64,000 bases of DNA from CAZBNB01 sp964493245 (GTDB lineage: Bacteria > Pseudomonadota > Gammaproteobacteria > Legionellales > Legionellaceae), in NCBI GenBank assembly GCA_964493245.1, contig CAZBNB010000013.1, positions 1 to 64,000 of the forward strand, in the 5' to 3' direction. Below are positions 17,903 to 26,168 of this stretch, one piece after another; positions within the stretch are counted from its first letter, which is position 1, and every line of letters begins with the position of its first letter. Position numbers and translations under genes: made by a program. The notes below the pieces were generated by a model. The model was not told where the DNA came from, searched no databases, and saw nothing but the letters and a program-made list of their open reading frames with translations.

Positions 17903-18511
17903 TTAGATTAAAGTCATTTTTTTTACGAATTGTAATCCTATTCGATTTAAAAGTACGCCATAAAGCGGAATAAAAGCAAGTAAGCTAATGGTCATTTTAA
18001 AAACCATATCAACACATGCAATTTCAACCCAATGCTGACTTAAAAAAGCGTTATTGCAATGATAAAAAGCAATGGCAAAAAATAAAAGCGTATCTAATAT
18101 ATTTCCTGATATACCTGAAATAACCGGCGCTACCCACCAGGATGTATTGTTTCTGTATTTTTGAAATAAAAAAACATCAAGCAATTGTCCTAAAACATAA
18201 GCAATCAGACAAGCTATTGCGATACGTAATGGCATCACATGTACTGTAGTAAAAATATCGAACCATGCGCTTTTATTTGGAGTTTGCACATAAGATGTAA
18301 TGACATAAGAAAGGAATAATGCAGGCAACATGCTTTGGAAAATAATCTTCCTAGCTTGCTGAGCAGAAAAAAGCCGGGTTGCTAAATCGGTTAAAATAAA
18401 GATAGCTGGATAAGTAAAAGCGCCCCATGTGGTATGTAATCCAAACAGCTCAAAAGGATATTGAACGAGGATATTACTAAGAGCTAATAAAAAAACATGA
18501 TAAAAGATCAT
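17903..18511 (-). CDS. yhhQ: Queuosine precursor transporter (YhhQ/VUT family)
   Basis: 202 residues with about six transmembrane helices and the VUT-family signature near the N-terminus, TTWGAFTYPAIFILTDLATR. Further family features are RIAIACLIAYVLGQLLDVF and the ISGISGNILDTLLFF segment. YhhQ-type proteins import 7-cyano- or 7-aminomethyl-7-deazaguanine for queuosine modification of tRNA. That suggests dependence on salvaged precursor if the de novo genes are missing, which this window cannot show. It is convergent with the MMPL transporter gene. Confidence 0.9.
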   Translation of the reverse strand: MIFYHVFLLALSNILVQYPFELFGLHTTWGAFTYPAIFILTDLATRLFSAQQARKIIFQSMLPALFLSYVITSYVQTPNKSAWFDIFTTVHVMPLRIAIACLIAYVLGQLLDVFLFQKYRNNTSWWVAPVISGISGNILDTLLFFAIAFYHCNNAFLSQHWVEIACVDMVFKMTISLLAFIPLYGVLLNRIGLQFVKKMTLI

Positions 18512-18567
18512 GCTTTATTTTACCATATCAAAAAAAACACACAATAATAAGTGGCTCTGATCAGGAC

Positions 18568-18730
18568 AAACGCATCTAATTTTTGAACACAAATCGCGGC
18601 TTCAGAGGCCACGTCTAGCACTTTATGCGGCAGAATCCATACAATATTAATCAAGATCGTAATCTGGATTCCGCGCATAAAGCGCGGAACGTAGACAAAG
18701 TGGTTTTATATCACACGATTAGATGCGTTT
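18568..18730. repeat. 163-bp element with AAACGCATCTAAT terminal inverted repeats
   Basis: The left end AAACGCATCTAAT is matched on the opposite strand by ATTAGATGCGTTT at the right end. The interior contains CGCGCATAAAGCGCGGAACG. A diverged copy with the same left end (GCATCTAATTTTTGAACA) and a similar right half lies at 19542-19844. The two copies flank the outer-membrane barrel gene. Non-coding. Confidence 0.65.
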
Positions 18731-18799
18731 TCTCTGAGATTTATCAGTCTTCTGGTCTTACGATACCCTAAAAATGTTGATGATTAAGGTGTTTTCATC

Positions 18800-19498
18800 T
18801 CAAAATCGCAATGCGGCCTTAACAAAAAATGAATATAAAAACGGAACAAAATCCTTGGTGGGGTTAATTTCTGCTTCGCCGTAACCCGCGGTATAGGTTG
18901 TACCTAGCTCTCCCATGAGGTGCTCGTTAATATTCATATTCACACCAAACGCGAAAGTCGGTGAAATGCGGTAATCGTAACTAATGTCATCTTTTCGCCA
19001 TACACTGGCAACGCCCGCGCCTGAAAACACACGCATAGACGTTTTAGGTAGCACCAACATCACTTTCGCAATCAAAGATGCGGTTTGTGTGTGCGTACGT
19101 AATTGTGTCAACCCATCTTGTTCAAAAGCAAAAAAGCTATCTGGGTCGAATGTCAAAAGAGCATCCGGATAATCAACATAATTCGCTTCAACAGCAAAAT
19201 AACGGGTTAACTCATAACCTGCTGATACACCCCAAATACCACCACCCTCTTGAACTTCAACCGGTGTAGAAATGCTCATGGCAATATTTTGGTTTTCCTC
19301 TGAAGGAACCAAACCTTGCCAGGTAGTTGATCCCCAACCACCAACGCCGCCGATATAAAATGGATATTTAAAAATATCTTCTCGTTTAGAAGCGGATTGC
19401 GCGTATACATTTGTACAAAACAATCCCATCAGTAATCCGATAATATAAAGATTCCCCTTAAAAAAAGCGGGGTATGAATCAGTCTTCAATAATACCAT
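18800..19498 (-). CDS. Outer-membrane beta-barrel protein (OmpA/OmpW-like)
   Basis: 232 residues with a signal peptide whose cleavage is probably after NVYAQS. The mature part alternates polar and aromatic residues in strand-like segments (FYIGGVGGWG, WGVSAGYELTRYFAVEANYVDY, AFGVNMNINEHLMGELGTTY) and ends in FVKAALRF. A C-terminal Phe is the usual BAM recognition signal. The pattern fits an eight-stranded barrel. The role could be adhesion, permeability or structure. It lies alone between two copies of a palindromic repeat. Confidence 0.85.
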   Translation of the reverse strand: MVLLKTDSYPAFFKGNLYIIGLLMGLFCTNVYAQSASKREDIFKYPFYIGGVGGWGSTTWQGLVPSEENQNIAMSISTPVEVQEGGGIWGVSAGYELTRYFAVEANYVDYPDALLTFDPDSFFAFEQDGLTQLRTHTQTASLIAKVMLVLPKTSMRVFSGAGVASVWRKDDISYDYRISPTFAFGVNMNINEHLMGELGTTYTAGYGEAEINPTKDFVPFLYSFFVKAALRF

Positions 19499-19541
19499 TA
19501 TTTAATACAACCATTAAAAGCATATACACATTATTGGGAGC

Positions 19542-19844
19542 AAACGCATCTAATTTTTGAACAATAAAAACTCTTTTGCTTTATACACAGCATCCAGCCG
19601 TTCTTCGGAACTTAAGCATTTCCTCTGAACGATCAATGGTGTCAACTTAAGAGACGAAGCGACGAAAGCAATCTCGGGCTTTTGTGTTCTGTGCTCTGGA
19701 TTGCTTCGCGAAGCTCACAATGACGGCACTTTTTTAAGTTGACGCCATTGCCTGAACGATTATGATCAATATCAAGCCTTAATTTCGCGAATAAAACGCG
19801 TAACGAGGACATTCTGATTTGATTATATTCATTTAGATGCATTT
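19542..19844. repeat. Second copy of the AAACGCATCTAAT element, enlarged by a nested insertion
   Basis: The left end AAACGCATCTAATTTTTGAACA is shared with the element at 18568. The right end reads TTTAGATGCATTT, and the right half (CGCGAATAAAACGCGTAACGAGGAC) aligns with the corresponding part of the other copy. The copy is 303 bp rather than 163 bp, largely because a separate 118-bp palindromic element lies within it at 19634-19751. Confidence 0.65.
19634..19751. repeat. 118-bp palindromic element nested in a repeat, with 9-bp target duplication
   Basis: The ends are CAATGGTGTCAACTTAA and TTAAGTTGACGCCATTG (16 of 17 complementary). The 9-bp sequence CTGAACGAT flanks it on both sides (19625-19633 and 19752-19760), the signature of transposition. 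The interior holds a GCAATC...GGATTGCTTCGCGAAGCTCACAATGAC type stretch; similar modules occur as dispersed repeats in many bacterial genomes (recollection). Non-coding. Confidence 0.7.
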
Positions 19845-19854
19845 ACGCTGCATA

Positions 19855-20211
19855 TTATTGGCAAGCACCGCCCGTGCCACTACATAATTCGGATTTGGAT
19901 GTGCTGCCACCTTGACGGAAACAGTTCCAATCATCGATACACTCTTGTGTTGAACTATCATGTTGAAATTCACATGCGCGCTGCAACGAACCAAACGTCA
20001 CCAGCATACGCTTGTATATCATTTCATAATTGGTACACATCTCTTGGCGTAAACCAGATGCACGGCAATGACATTCTGCCGCTACTTTAAACGATTCACA
20101 AAAATTTGCCGAGCTAGCTGAAGTTGCGTTGGGGCAATTACCGGCATAAACAGAAAATGAAGTCGATAATACAACACTTGTTATCAGTGCAATTTTTGAA
20201 ATAAAACGCAT
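19855..20211 (-). CDS. Small secreted cysteine-rich protein (10 Cys)
   Basis: 118 residues from the ATG at 20211, which has AAGGA upstream. A signal peptide (ISKIALITSVVLSTSFSVYA) is followed by a mature domain with ten cysteines, including a CHC triplet, and the sequence ends in GACQ. The even number and the export signal point to a disulfide-bonded periplasmic or extracellular protein. No family recognised. It shares the signal-plus-even-Cys design, and the closing CQ, with the protein at 20887-21429. It lies immediately beside the repeat element at 19542-19844. Confidence 0.75.
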   Translation of the reverse strand: MRFISKIALITSVVLSTSFSVYAGNCPNATSASSANFCESFKVAAECHCRASGLRQEMCTNYEMIYKRMLVTFGSLQRACEFQHDSSTQECIDDWNCFRQGGSTSKSELCSGTGGACQ

Positions 20212-20338
20212 TATGAAAGTCCTTAATTGAATGCAACAAGATAAGTTGCTCCAGATTAACAACAATCTGAAGCAACTGTCATTTCTAAAGTAGATCAGTT
20301 TACACTTAAATGAGACGGAGAAAAAGTGATAAAGAGCA

Positions 20339-20635
20339 CTATTCGTCAGTTAAACGAAAGTATTTAGTGCCAAAGTAGCGTTGAAGTTTTTTGCGAATTG
20401 TGCCGCGACTAATACCAAGCATTCTAGCCGCTTGTAGTTGGTTACCACGACGCTTTTCCATAACCGCTTGCAACAGAGGAGGTTCAACCTCAGATAAAAT
20501 CATATCGTATAAATCGTTAATAGGTTTGCTCTTATTTTCGGCAAGAAAACGACTTACTAATCCGTAAACCAAGTCTTGTAATCCTTGCTCTTGTTTTACG
20601 CTATCTACTACTTCTACAGCATCTGAAACAGCCAT
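20339..20635 (-). CDS. fis: Fis-family DNA-binding regulator
   Basis: 98 residues from the ATG at 20635, the same length as E. coli Fis; AAGGAA lies seven bases upstream. The C-terminal helix-turn-helix reads GNQLQAARMLGISRGTIRKK, the conserved Fis-type motif, preceded by a dimerisation region (PLLQAVMEKRRG). Fis bends DNA as a homodimer and tunes rRNA, recombination and virulence genes; in Legionella several Fis paralogues repress effector genes. The usual dusB partner is not next to it. Flanked by genes for secreted Cys-rich proteins on the same strand, which it might control; that is inference. Confidence 0.93.
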   Translation of the reverse strand: MAVSDAVEVVDSVKQEQGLQDLVYGLVSRFLAENKSKPINDLYDMILSEVEPPLLQAVMEKRRGNQLQAARMLGISRGTIRKKLQRYFGTKYFRLTDE

Positions 20636-20886
20636 GTTCAATTTCCTTATTAAAGTTAACTATTATACTGCTCGCTTCCTATCTCAATATATGAAAGCTA
20701 GATTTATTGTACATGAAGGTTATTTGATACGCTATAGGTGTAGTCATCTTTATTTATGCGAAATATAAGGGCAGTTCTGTGGTGTTTAGGCATGATGTAT
20801 CTGATATTTTTTTATTTTGATGTTATCTTCGGCAGACGTTGAGAAAAGAAAATCATTTCCCTTCTCAATGCATAGACTTAAAAAGT

Positions 20887-21429
20887 TTATTGGCAACCCG
20901 TGGTATTATCACCTAATGATTTATAGCAATACGCTTTTGTTTTGGTCGCGTTGTCAAAATAAATATATCTTTCATAGCAACCAACATTGCCGTCTGTACA
21001 ATTGGTAACGTGTATCACATTTTCCATATCAGCAGGACAAGGATTATTGGATGCACCGTTGCATTGTGAGGAAGCGGCTGCGTTTACATCCCAACGCACG
21101 TTATGTTCAACGCGTAATTGATTACAATATTCACTACATTTTATAACCGCATTAACATAAGTAGAGCAACTACCATTTGTATCTTCGTCTGCCTCATTAG
21201 TAGATAACGTTGCCTCTTCTGGCTGCCTGATTTGACTGTTTTTCTGTACATCCCCAATCCCTTTGTCGGTAAGAACCTGTCTACTGTCATCGTCAACACA
21301 CCCACAATTAGCAGAGCTACATGGCAGAGCATAGCTACTCACAGAAAAAAGAGCCGAGCACATCAAAAGAACAGCTCGAGCAAACAAATTTGATTTTTTC
21401 TCGGATTTTAACATTATGATTTTTTGCAT
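20887..21429 (-). CDS. Secreted cysteine-rich protein (12 Cys)
   Basis: 180 residues from the ATG at 21429; GGGGATTGATA precedes it. A signal peptide (core LFARAVLLMCSALFSVSSYA) leads to a mature protein opening with CSSANCGC and containing twelve cysteines, ending TTGCQ. An acidic linker (NEADEDTNG) separates the first three Cys from the rest. No enzyme motif. The even Cys count and export suggest a disulfide-stabilised domain. Unrecognised family, probably lineage-specific, and similar in design to the neighbours at 19855, 21799 and 24393. Confidence 0.75.
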   Translation of the reverse strand: MQKIIMLKSEKKSNLFARAVLLMCSALFSVSSYALPCSSANCGCVDDDSRQVLTDKGIGDVQKNSQIRQPEEATLSTNEADEDTNGSCSTYVNAVIKCSEYCNQLRVEHNVRWDVNAAASSQCNGASNNPCPADMENVIHVTNCTDGNVGCYERYIYFDNATKTKAYCYKSLGDNTTGCQ

Positions 21430-21798
21430 TATCAATCCCCATTGTTAAAAATTTCAAAAAAAGCGCAACTTGTTAAAAATATTATAGTATAAATTTCATA
21501 CCTAGATAGTGCATTTTAATCTTTTGTCGTAACACATTGAAAAAATAATGCGATACAGCAACATTTATTTTTTTGTTGTTTCCTGAAAATAATACTGCCG
21601 ACCGTATAAAAATTTCAACAGGCGACTATACTATATATTAAGACGAAGATGCTTTACACAGCAGTTGAGATAAATTGAGCTGATAAGTGGTTTGAGCTCT
21701 CGAACCTTGGCCTGTCTCGACAAGGTGAGAAAAAACGACACAGTGTAAGGTAGATTGAGAATTTTATATTATCGGCACTGCTAGGGAGTTTATCGATC
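21430..21798. other. Intergenic region between two divergent Cys-rich protein genes
   Basis: 369 bp, AT-rich in the left part. It must contain two divergent promoters. A CTAGGGAG ribosome binding site lies at its right end. I saw no coding frame or strong hairpin, and no cluster of GGA motifs that would suggest a CsrA-binding small RNA. Confidence 0.4.
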
Positions 21799-22023
21799 AT
21801 GAATAAATTAAATGTGACTCACGCTCATAGAAAGTTGAAGTTACTCATTAGCTCCGTATTTATCTTTTTAGTTGTAACTCAAAGTCAAGCTAGTCAATTT
21901 CACACTTGTCCTACTAGTGTGTGTCTTGGTGACATCGGTTGCCAATGCCCTGAGGGTACGGAAGCGCATTGTACATCAACGGATCCTTCAACCGGTGACT
22001 GCGACTGCCTACAATGCTACTAG
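21799..22023 (+). CDS. Very small secreted cysteine-rich protein (8 Cys)
   Basis: 74 residues; CTAGGGAG lies upstream of the ATG. A signal peptide (core LLISSVFIFLVVTQSQAS) leaves a mature peptide of about 42 residues with eight cysteines, two in CQC and CDC pairs, ending CLQCY. The density is like that of small disulfide-knot or metallothionein-like peptides, but export argues for disulfides. Unrecognised. Followed by a stem-loop shared with the htpG gene, which converges on it. Confidence 0.7.
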   Translation: MNKLNVTHAHRKLKLLISSVFIFLVVTQSQASQFHTCPTSVCLGDIGCQCPEGTEAHCTSTDPSTGDCDCLQCY

Positions 22024-22043
22024 TGACTGAAATTAACATTATC

Positions 22044-22100
22044 AAAAAAGTTGTCTCGAAGAGCCCTACTCAAATGTATGGCGCTCCGAGACGACTTTTT
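22044..22100. terminator. Bidirectional terminator between the Cys-rich gene and htpG
   Basis: AAAAAGTTGTCTCG on the left pairs with CGAGACGACTTTTT on the right (one G-T wobble), around a loop of about 30 bases that contains a shorter inner pairing. A-run before and T-run after make it usable on both strands, as expected between convergent genes. Confidence 0.75.
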
Positions 22101-22107
22101 CTACTAT

Positions 22108-24009
22108 CTATGCATGATGTACTAAAAGCTCATTCATTCGACGTACAAACTCAGCTGGATTATCTAATTGCCCACCTTCCGCAAGCAATGCCTGTTCAAA
22201 CAACACCCATGTCATGGTTTCGAAGCGGACATCATCTTCTGTGTCATGTAAACGCTTGATTAAGGCGTGGTCAGGGTTAATTTCGAAAATAGGCTTACTG
22301 GCGGGTAGTTGCTGGCCTGCCGACTGCAATATGCGTTGCATTTCTAAGCCCATATCATTTTCATCCGCGACAACACAAGCGGGTGAGTCTGTTAGGCGTG
22401 TGGTCAAGTGCACGTCTTTAATGCGCTCACTCAAAATGGACTTGATTTGCTTGAGCATGGGTTCCATCGATTTTTCTTGCTCTTTTACTTGCTCTTCATC
22501 GCCATCAATATCGATTTTCCCTTTAGCAATAGACTGTAGCTTCTTGCCTTCATACTCAGCCAAATGCCCTGTCAGCCACTCGTCTATGCGATCACTTAAT
22601 AGCAATACCTCAATGCCTTTCTTTTTAAAGATTTCTAAATGAGGGCTATTTTTGGCTGCATTGTAACTAGAGGCTGTAATGTAATAAATTTTATCTTGCT
22701 TTTCCTGCATCCGGCCAATGTACTCATCTAAAGAAACAGTTTGTTCTTCAGAAGGGCTGGTTGTGGTTGTGAAACGCAATAGCTTAGCGATGGTTTCACG
22801 ATTAGCAAAATCTTCAACAGGCCCCTCTTTTAATACTAAACCAAACTCTTTCCAGAATTTTTGATAGGTATCTGGTGTATCTTGGCTTATTTTTTCAAGC
22901 ATATTCAATACACGTTTTGTACAAGCAGAGCGAATACTGTCAACTTGTTTGTTGTCTTGTAAAATTTCACGCGAAACATTCAATGGCAAATCACTGGCAT
23001 CCACAATTCCTTTCACAAAGCGTAAATAGCGTGGTAAAAATTGTGAAGCATCATCCATAATAAAAACGCGTTTAACATACAATTTTAAACCATGTTTGGC
23101 TTCATGTTGCCACAAATCATAAGGCGCATGAGATGGAACGTACAGTAAACTAATATACTCATGCTTACCCTCTACATGATTGTGTGCCCAACAAAGTGGC
23201 TCTTGGTAATCATGTGAAATATGTTTGTATAACGCTTTGTAATCTTCATCTGAAATCTCTGCTTTGGATTGTGTCCAAAGCGCGGTTGCTTTGTTCACGG
23301 TTTCAAATTTAGGCTCTGTTACTTCATTTTCATCTTTCTCAACTTCATCACCTTTTTCTGTGTTATCTAATCCTTTCATCACAATAGGCCAAGAAATATG
23401 ATCGGAATATTTTGTGATAATATTTCGGATACGCCAGTCGCTTAAAAACTCTTCGCATTCTGGTTTAATATGTAAGGTAATTTGCGTACCACGAGATTCT
23501 TTTTTGGTGGATTCGATCGTAAACTCACCTTCACCAGCAGAAATCCAGATGATACCACTATCAACAGGCTGACCCGCTTTACGGCTCACCAAAGTGACTT
23601 TGTCTGCAACAATAAATGCAGAGTAAAAACCGACACCAAATTGACCAATTAAGCTAGAGTCTTTTGCTTGTTCGCCGGTTAAGTGACTCATAAACTCTTC
23701 TGTACCTGATTTAGCGATGGTTCCTAGATTTTCAACTGCCTCATCCCAAGTTAAACCGATACCGTTATCTGAAATAGTCAGTGTCTTTAATTTATCGTTA
23801 AACTCAATGCTAATCCGCAGATCAGGATCATTTTCGTATAAGCTACCGTCTGATAAGGCAAGAAAACGTAATTTATCTAATGCGTCAGAGGCATTAGAAA
23901 TCAGTTCACGTAAAAAAATCTCTTTATTGCTATACAGTGAATGTACCACCAAGTGAAGCATTTTTTTTACTTCAGCCTGAAAACCCATCGTTTGTTGTTT
24001 ACGTGCCAT
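22108..24009 (-). CDS. htpG: Molecular chaperone HtpG (Hsp90)
   Basis: 633 residues, the normal length for bacterial Hsp90. The N-terminal GHKL ATPase domain shows the family motifs YSNKEIFLRELISNASDALDK, DNGIGL and GQFGVGFYSAF; the middle domain carries the conserved NVSREILQ; a C-terminal dimerisation domain follows. The cytosolic homodimer remodels client proteins with ATP, together with DnaK. AAGGAG lies eight bases before the start, and a sigma-32-type promoter lies about 45 bases upstream, so it should be heat-inducible. Monocistronic. Confidence 0.98.
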   Translation of the reverse strand: MARKQQTMGFQAEVKKMLHLVVHSLYSNKEIFLRELISNASDALDKLRFLALSDGSLYENDPDLRISIEFNDKLKTLTISDNGIGLTWDEAVENLGTIAKSGTEEFMSHLTGEQAKDSSLIGQFGVGFYSAFIVADKVTLVSRKAGQPVDSGIIWISAGEGEFTIESTKKESRGTQITLHIKPECEEFLSDWRIRNIITKYSDHISWPIVMKGLDNTEKGDEVEKDENEVTEPKFETVNKATALWTQSKAEISDEDYKALYKHISHDYQEPLCWAHNHVEGKHEYISLLYVPSHAPYDLWQHEAKHGLKLYVKRVFIMDDASQFLPRYLRFVKGIVDASDLPLNVSREILQDNKQVDSIRSACTKRVLNMLEKISQDTPDTYQKFWKEFGLVLKEGPVEDFANRETIAKLLRFTTTTSPSEEQTVSLDEYIGRMQEKQDKIYYITASSYNAAKNSPHLEIFKKKGIEVLLLSDRIDEWLTGHLAEYEGKKLQSIAKGKIDIDGDEEQVKEQEKSMEPMLKQIKSILSERIKDVHLTTRLTDSPACVVADENDMGLEMQRILQSAGQQLPASKPIFEINPDHALIKRLHDTEDDVRFETMTWVLFEQALLAEGGQLDNPAEFVRRMNELLVHHA

Positions 24010-24051
24010 CTTTAATTCTCCTTAAGACAAAATAACGTTGATGGATTTAAG

Positions 24052-24078
24052 ATGTGGGCTGAAGCATGCTTTTTCAAG
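24052..24078 (-). promoter_or_regulatory. Sigma-32 (RpoH) heat-shock promoter of htpG
   Basis: On the minus strand CTTGAAA (24072-24078) is followed after 13 bases by CCCACAT (24052-24058). The RpoH consensus is CTTGAAA, 11-16 bases, CCCCATNT. The position, about 45 bases before the htpG start, fits a short leader. Confidence 0.75.
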
Positions 24079-24392
24079 CGCATATGTGAATTTTATTTAC
24101 TTGCACAAACAAAATATTTGTTTATGACTCGTAATCGCCCAAACCGCCGTATTTTGAATGATTACGAGCATGTTACTCAGTTAGCGTAAGCCCGGACTAT
24201 GATAGGTAAGATCAGCCAATTCCTTCTGGGTAGGAGTGATCCACAATTCATCTAAACCATAATGGTTTAAAACATCTACAAAATCAGATGAATAAGCCTG
24301 GCTCACAATAAATAAAAAAACACTAATTGTTTTTTTATTTGACAAATAAGTGTTTTTATCACAATAATTATTAAAACAAACAGGAGAAAAAA
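24079..24392. other. Divergent intergenic region upstream of htpG and a Cys-rich gene
   Basis: 314 bp. It holds the upstream part of the htpG promoter region on one side and, at the right end, the CAGGAGAAAAAA ribosome binding site of the gene at 24393. A weak minus-strand frame at 24181-24414 was judged unlikely to be a gene. Confidence 0.4.
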
Positions 24393-24632
24393 GTGGAACT
24401 ATTGAAAAGGACAACGCGTTATTGCCTGTTTTTTTGTTTCGGAGTCATTGGGCTGTTATTCTGTCCTATCGCAGATGCGTGTAATGGTCAGTGTGATGGT
24501 GGGTGCCTTTCGATAGAGCAATCGGCATGCAACAGTTCATGCTGTACCGAGGCACATACAAATGGTGTAGATAACAGACACCCTTGTAAATGGGATGGCG
24601 ACGAATGCAAGCCAGTTGCTTCATGGATGTAA
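24393..24632 (+). CDS. Small secreted cysteine-rich protein (8 Cys), GTG start
   Basis: 79 residues starting at GTG; CAGGAG lies seven bases upstream. A basic n-region and a hydrophobic core (LFFCFGVIGLLFCPIADA) make a signal peptide. The mature 50 residues have eight cysteines, with ACNGQCDGGC at the start and NSSCC in the middle. Same design as the neighbours but no clear alignment to them. It ends before a strong stem-loop shared with the convergent lpdA operon. Confidence 0.65.
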   Translation: MELLKRTTRYCLFFCFGVIGLLFCPIADACNGQCDGGCLSIEQSACNSSCCTEAHTNGVDNRHPCKWDGDECKPVASWM

Positions 24633-24633
24633 A

Positions 24634-24666
24634 AAAAGAGGAGGGAGCTAACCTCTCTCCTCTTTT
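24634..24666. terminator. Bidirectional terminator between a Cys-rich gene and lpdA
   Basis: AAAAGAGGAGGGAG pairs with CTCTCCTCTTTT (one mismatch region) around a short loop. An A-run before and a T-run after allow termination on both strands, matching its place between convergent genes. Confidence 0.8.
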
Positions 24667-24721
24667 GAAGTTTAATATATTCTCAATGTAGCCTTTTTAT
24701 TAGAGAATACTAAGTCGTTAC

Positions 24722-26149
24722 TTATTGTTTATCCTTTTTCTTCGGCATATACAAATCAGTGATCGTGCCTTCAAAAATTTCTGACGCCATGGCAACAGAT
24801 TCAGACAAAGTTGGATGAGGGTGAATCGTCAATGCAATGTCTTCTACATCACAGCACATTTCAATTGCAAGCGTTGCTTCAGCAATCAGTTCGCCCGCAT
24901 TAACACCGACAATACCAGCCCCTAAAATACGCTTCGTATCTGGACAGAACAACAGTTTAGTCAGGCCCTCTTCTCGACCAATACTCAAAGCACGACCACT
25001 GGCAACCCATGGGAAGACTGCTTTTTCGTATTTTACGCCTTTGGTTTTTGCATCTTTTTCAGTTAAACCAGTCCAAGCAATTTCAGGATCAGTATAAGCG
25101 ACACTTGGAATGCACAATGGATCAAAGTAATGTTTTTGTCCAGCAATCACTTCTGCTGCTACGCGGCCTTCAGGAATCGCTTTGTGTGCCAGCATCGGCT
25201 GCCCCACGACGTCCCCTATTGCATAAATGTGTGGTACGTTGGTACGCATTTGCTTATCTACAGGAATAAATCCACGCTCATCAACCTTGAGCCCTGCTTT
25301 TTCAGCAGCGATTTTTGAACCATTCGGTCTACGACCAACCGCAACCAATACTTGCTGATAGCACACAGGTTTATCTGTGCCGTGCTCACCTTCCATTTCA
25401 ACATAAATACCATCGGCTTTTGCTGTCACAGCAGTCACTTTGGTTTTTAGCTTGAATTGTACGCCTTTTTTCGCCATACGTTTTTGTAAGACAGTCACTA
25501 AGTCACTGTCCGCGCCGGGAATCAATTGATCCATAAATTCAACCACGGTTACATCAACACCCAATGCTGAGTAAACGGTTGCCATTTCTAAGCCAATGAT
25601 ACCACCACCCAATACCAGTAAGCTTCCTTTAACATCGGCTAACTCTAATGCGCCGGTTGAAGAAAAAATACGTTTGTCTTCTGGGATAAAAGGTAAATTG
25701 ACCGATTCACTGCCCACTGCAACAATGGCATGCTCAAAATCGATGTGAGTCGTGCCTGATTTGCCCGTGACTTCAACTTGGTGAGGGCCGCTAAATTGGG
25801 CTTTACCTATCACAACATTTACTTTACGTTGTTTGGCTAATGCTGCCAAACCACCTGTTAATTTTTTGATAATACTGTTTTTCCAGGCAACCATTTTACT
25901 GTTATCTAATTTAGGTTCGCCAAACGAGATACCATGATCAGCAACGTCTTTGGACTCATCTAATACTTTACCCAGATGGAGTAACGCTTTTGAAGGAATG
26001 CATCCTACATTTAAGCACACACCACCTAAAGCATCATATTCATTAATAAGCGTCACTTCGAAGCCTAAATCAGCGGCACGAAATGCTGCTGTATATCCGC
26101 CGGGGCCTGCACCTAAAACCACAACCTGTGTTTTCATTTGATTTGACAT
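24722..26149 (-). CDS. lpdA: Dihydrolipoamide dehydrogenase (PDH E3)
   Basis: 475 residues, a standard length. The FAD-binding GAGPGGYTAAFRAADLG opens the protein; the redox-active disulfide is in GGVCLNVGCIPSKALLH; the NAD-binding GGGIIGLEMATVYSALG follows; the catalytic His-Glu pair lies in HPHPTLSE near the C-terminus. It re-oxidises dihydrolipoyl groups of the E2 core and makes NADH. Last gene of aceE-aceF-lpdA, 19 bases after aceF, and followed by a terminator. It may also serve 2-oxoglutarate dehydrogenase, as in other gammaproteobacteria. Confidence 0.98.
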   Translation of the reverse strand: MSNQMKTQVVVLGAGPGGYTAAFRAADLGFEVTLINEYDALGGVCLNVGCIPSKALLHLGKVLDESKDVADHGISFGEPKLDNSKMVAWKNSIIKKLTGGLAALAKQRKVNVVIGKAQFSGPHQVEVTGKSGTTHIDFEHAIVAVGSESVNLPFIPEDKRIFSSTGALELADVKGSLLVLGGGIIGLEMATVYSALGVDVTVVEFMDQLIPGADSDLVTVLQKRMAKKGVQFKLKTKVTAVTAKADGIYVEMEGEHGTDKPVCYQQVLVAVGRRPNGSKIAAEKAGLKVDERGFIPVDKQMRTNVPHIYAIGDVVGQPMLAHKAIPEGRVAAEVIAGQKHYFDPLCIPSVAYTDPEIAWTGLTEKDAKTKGVKYEKAVFPWVASGRALSIGREEGLTKLLFCPDTKRILGAGIVGVNAGELIAEATLAIEMCCDVEDIALTIHPHPTLSESVAMASEIFEGTITDLYMPKKKDKQ

Positions 26150-26168
26150 AGAAAATAACCCTTTTTTA

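Noticed and set aside
24181..24414. Minus-strand frame of 77 codons with a signal-like stretch (ISVFLFIVSQAYSS)
   Set aside because: It overlaps the start of the better supported gene at 24393, has no ribosome binding site, and the signal-like part has no good initiation codon.
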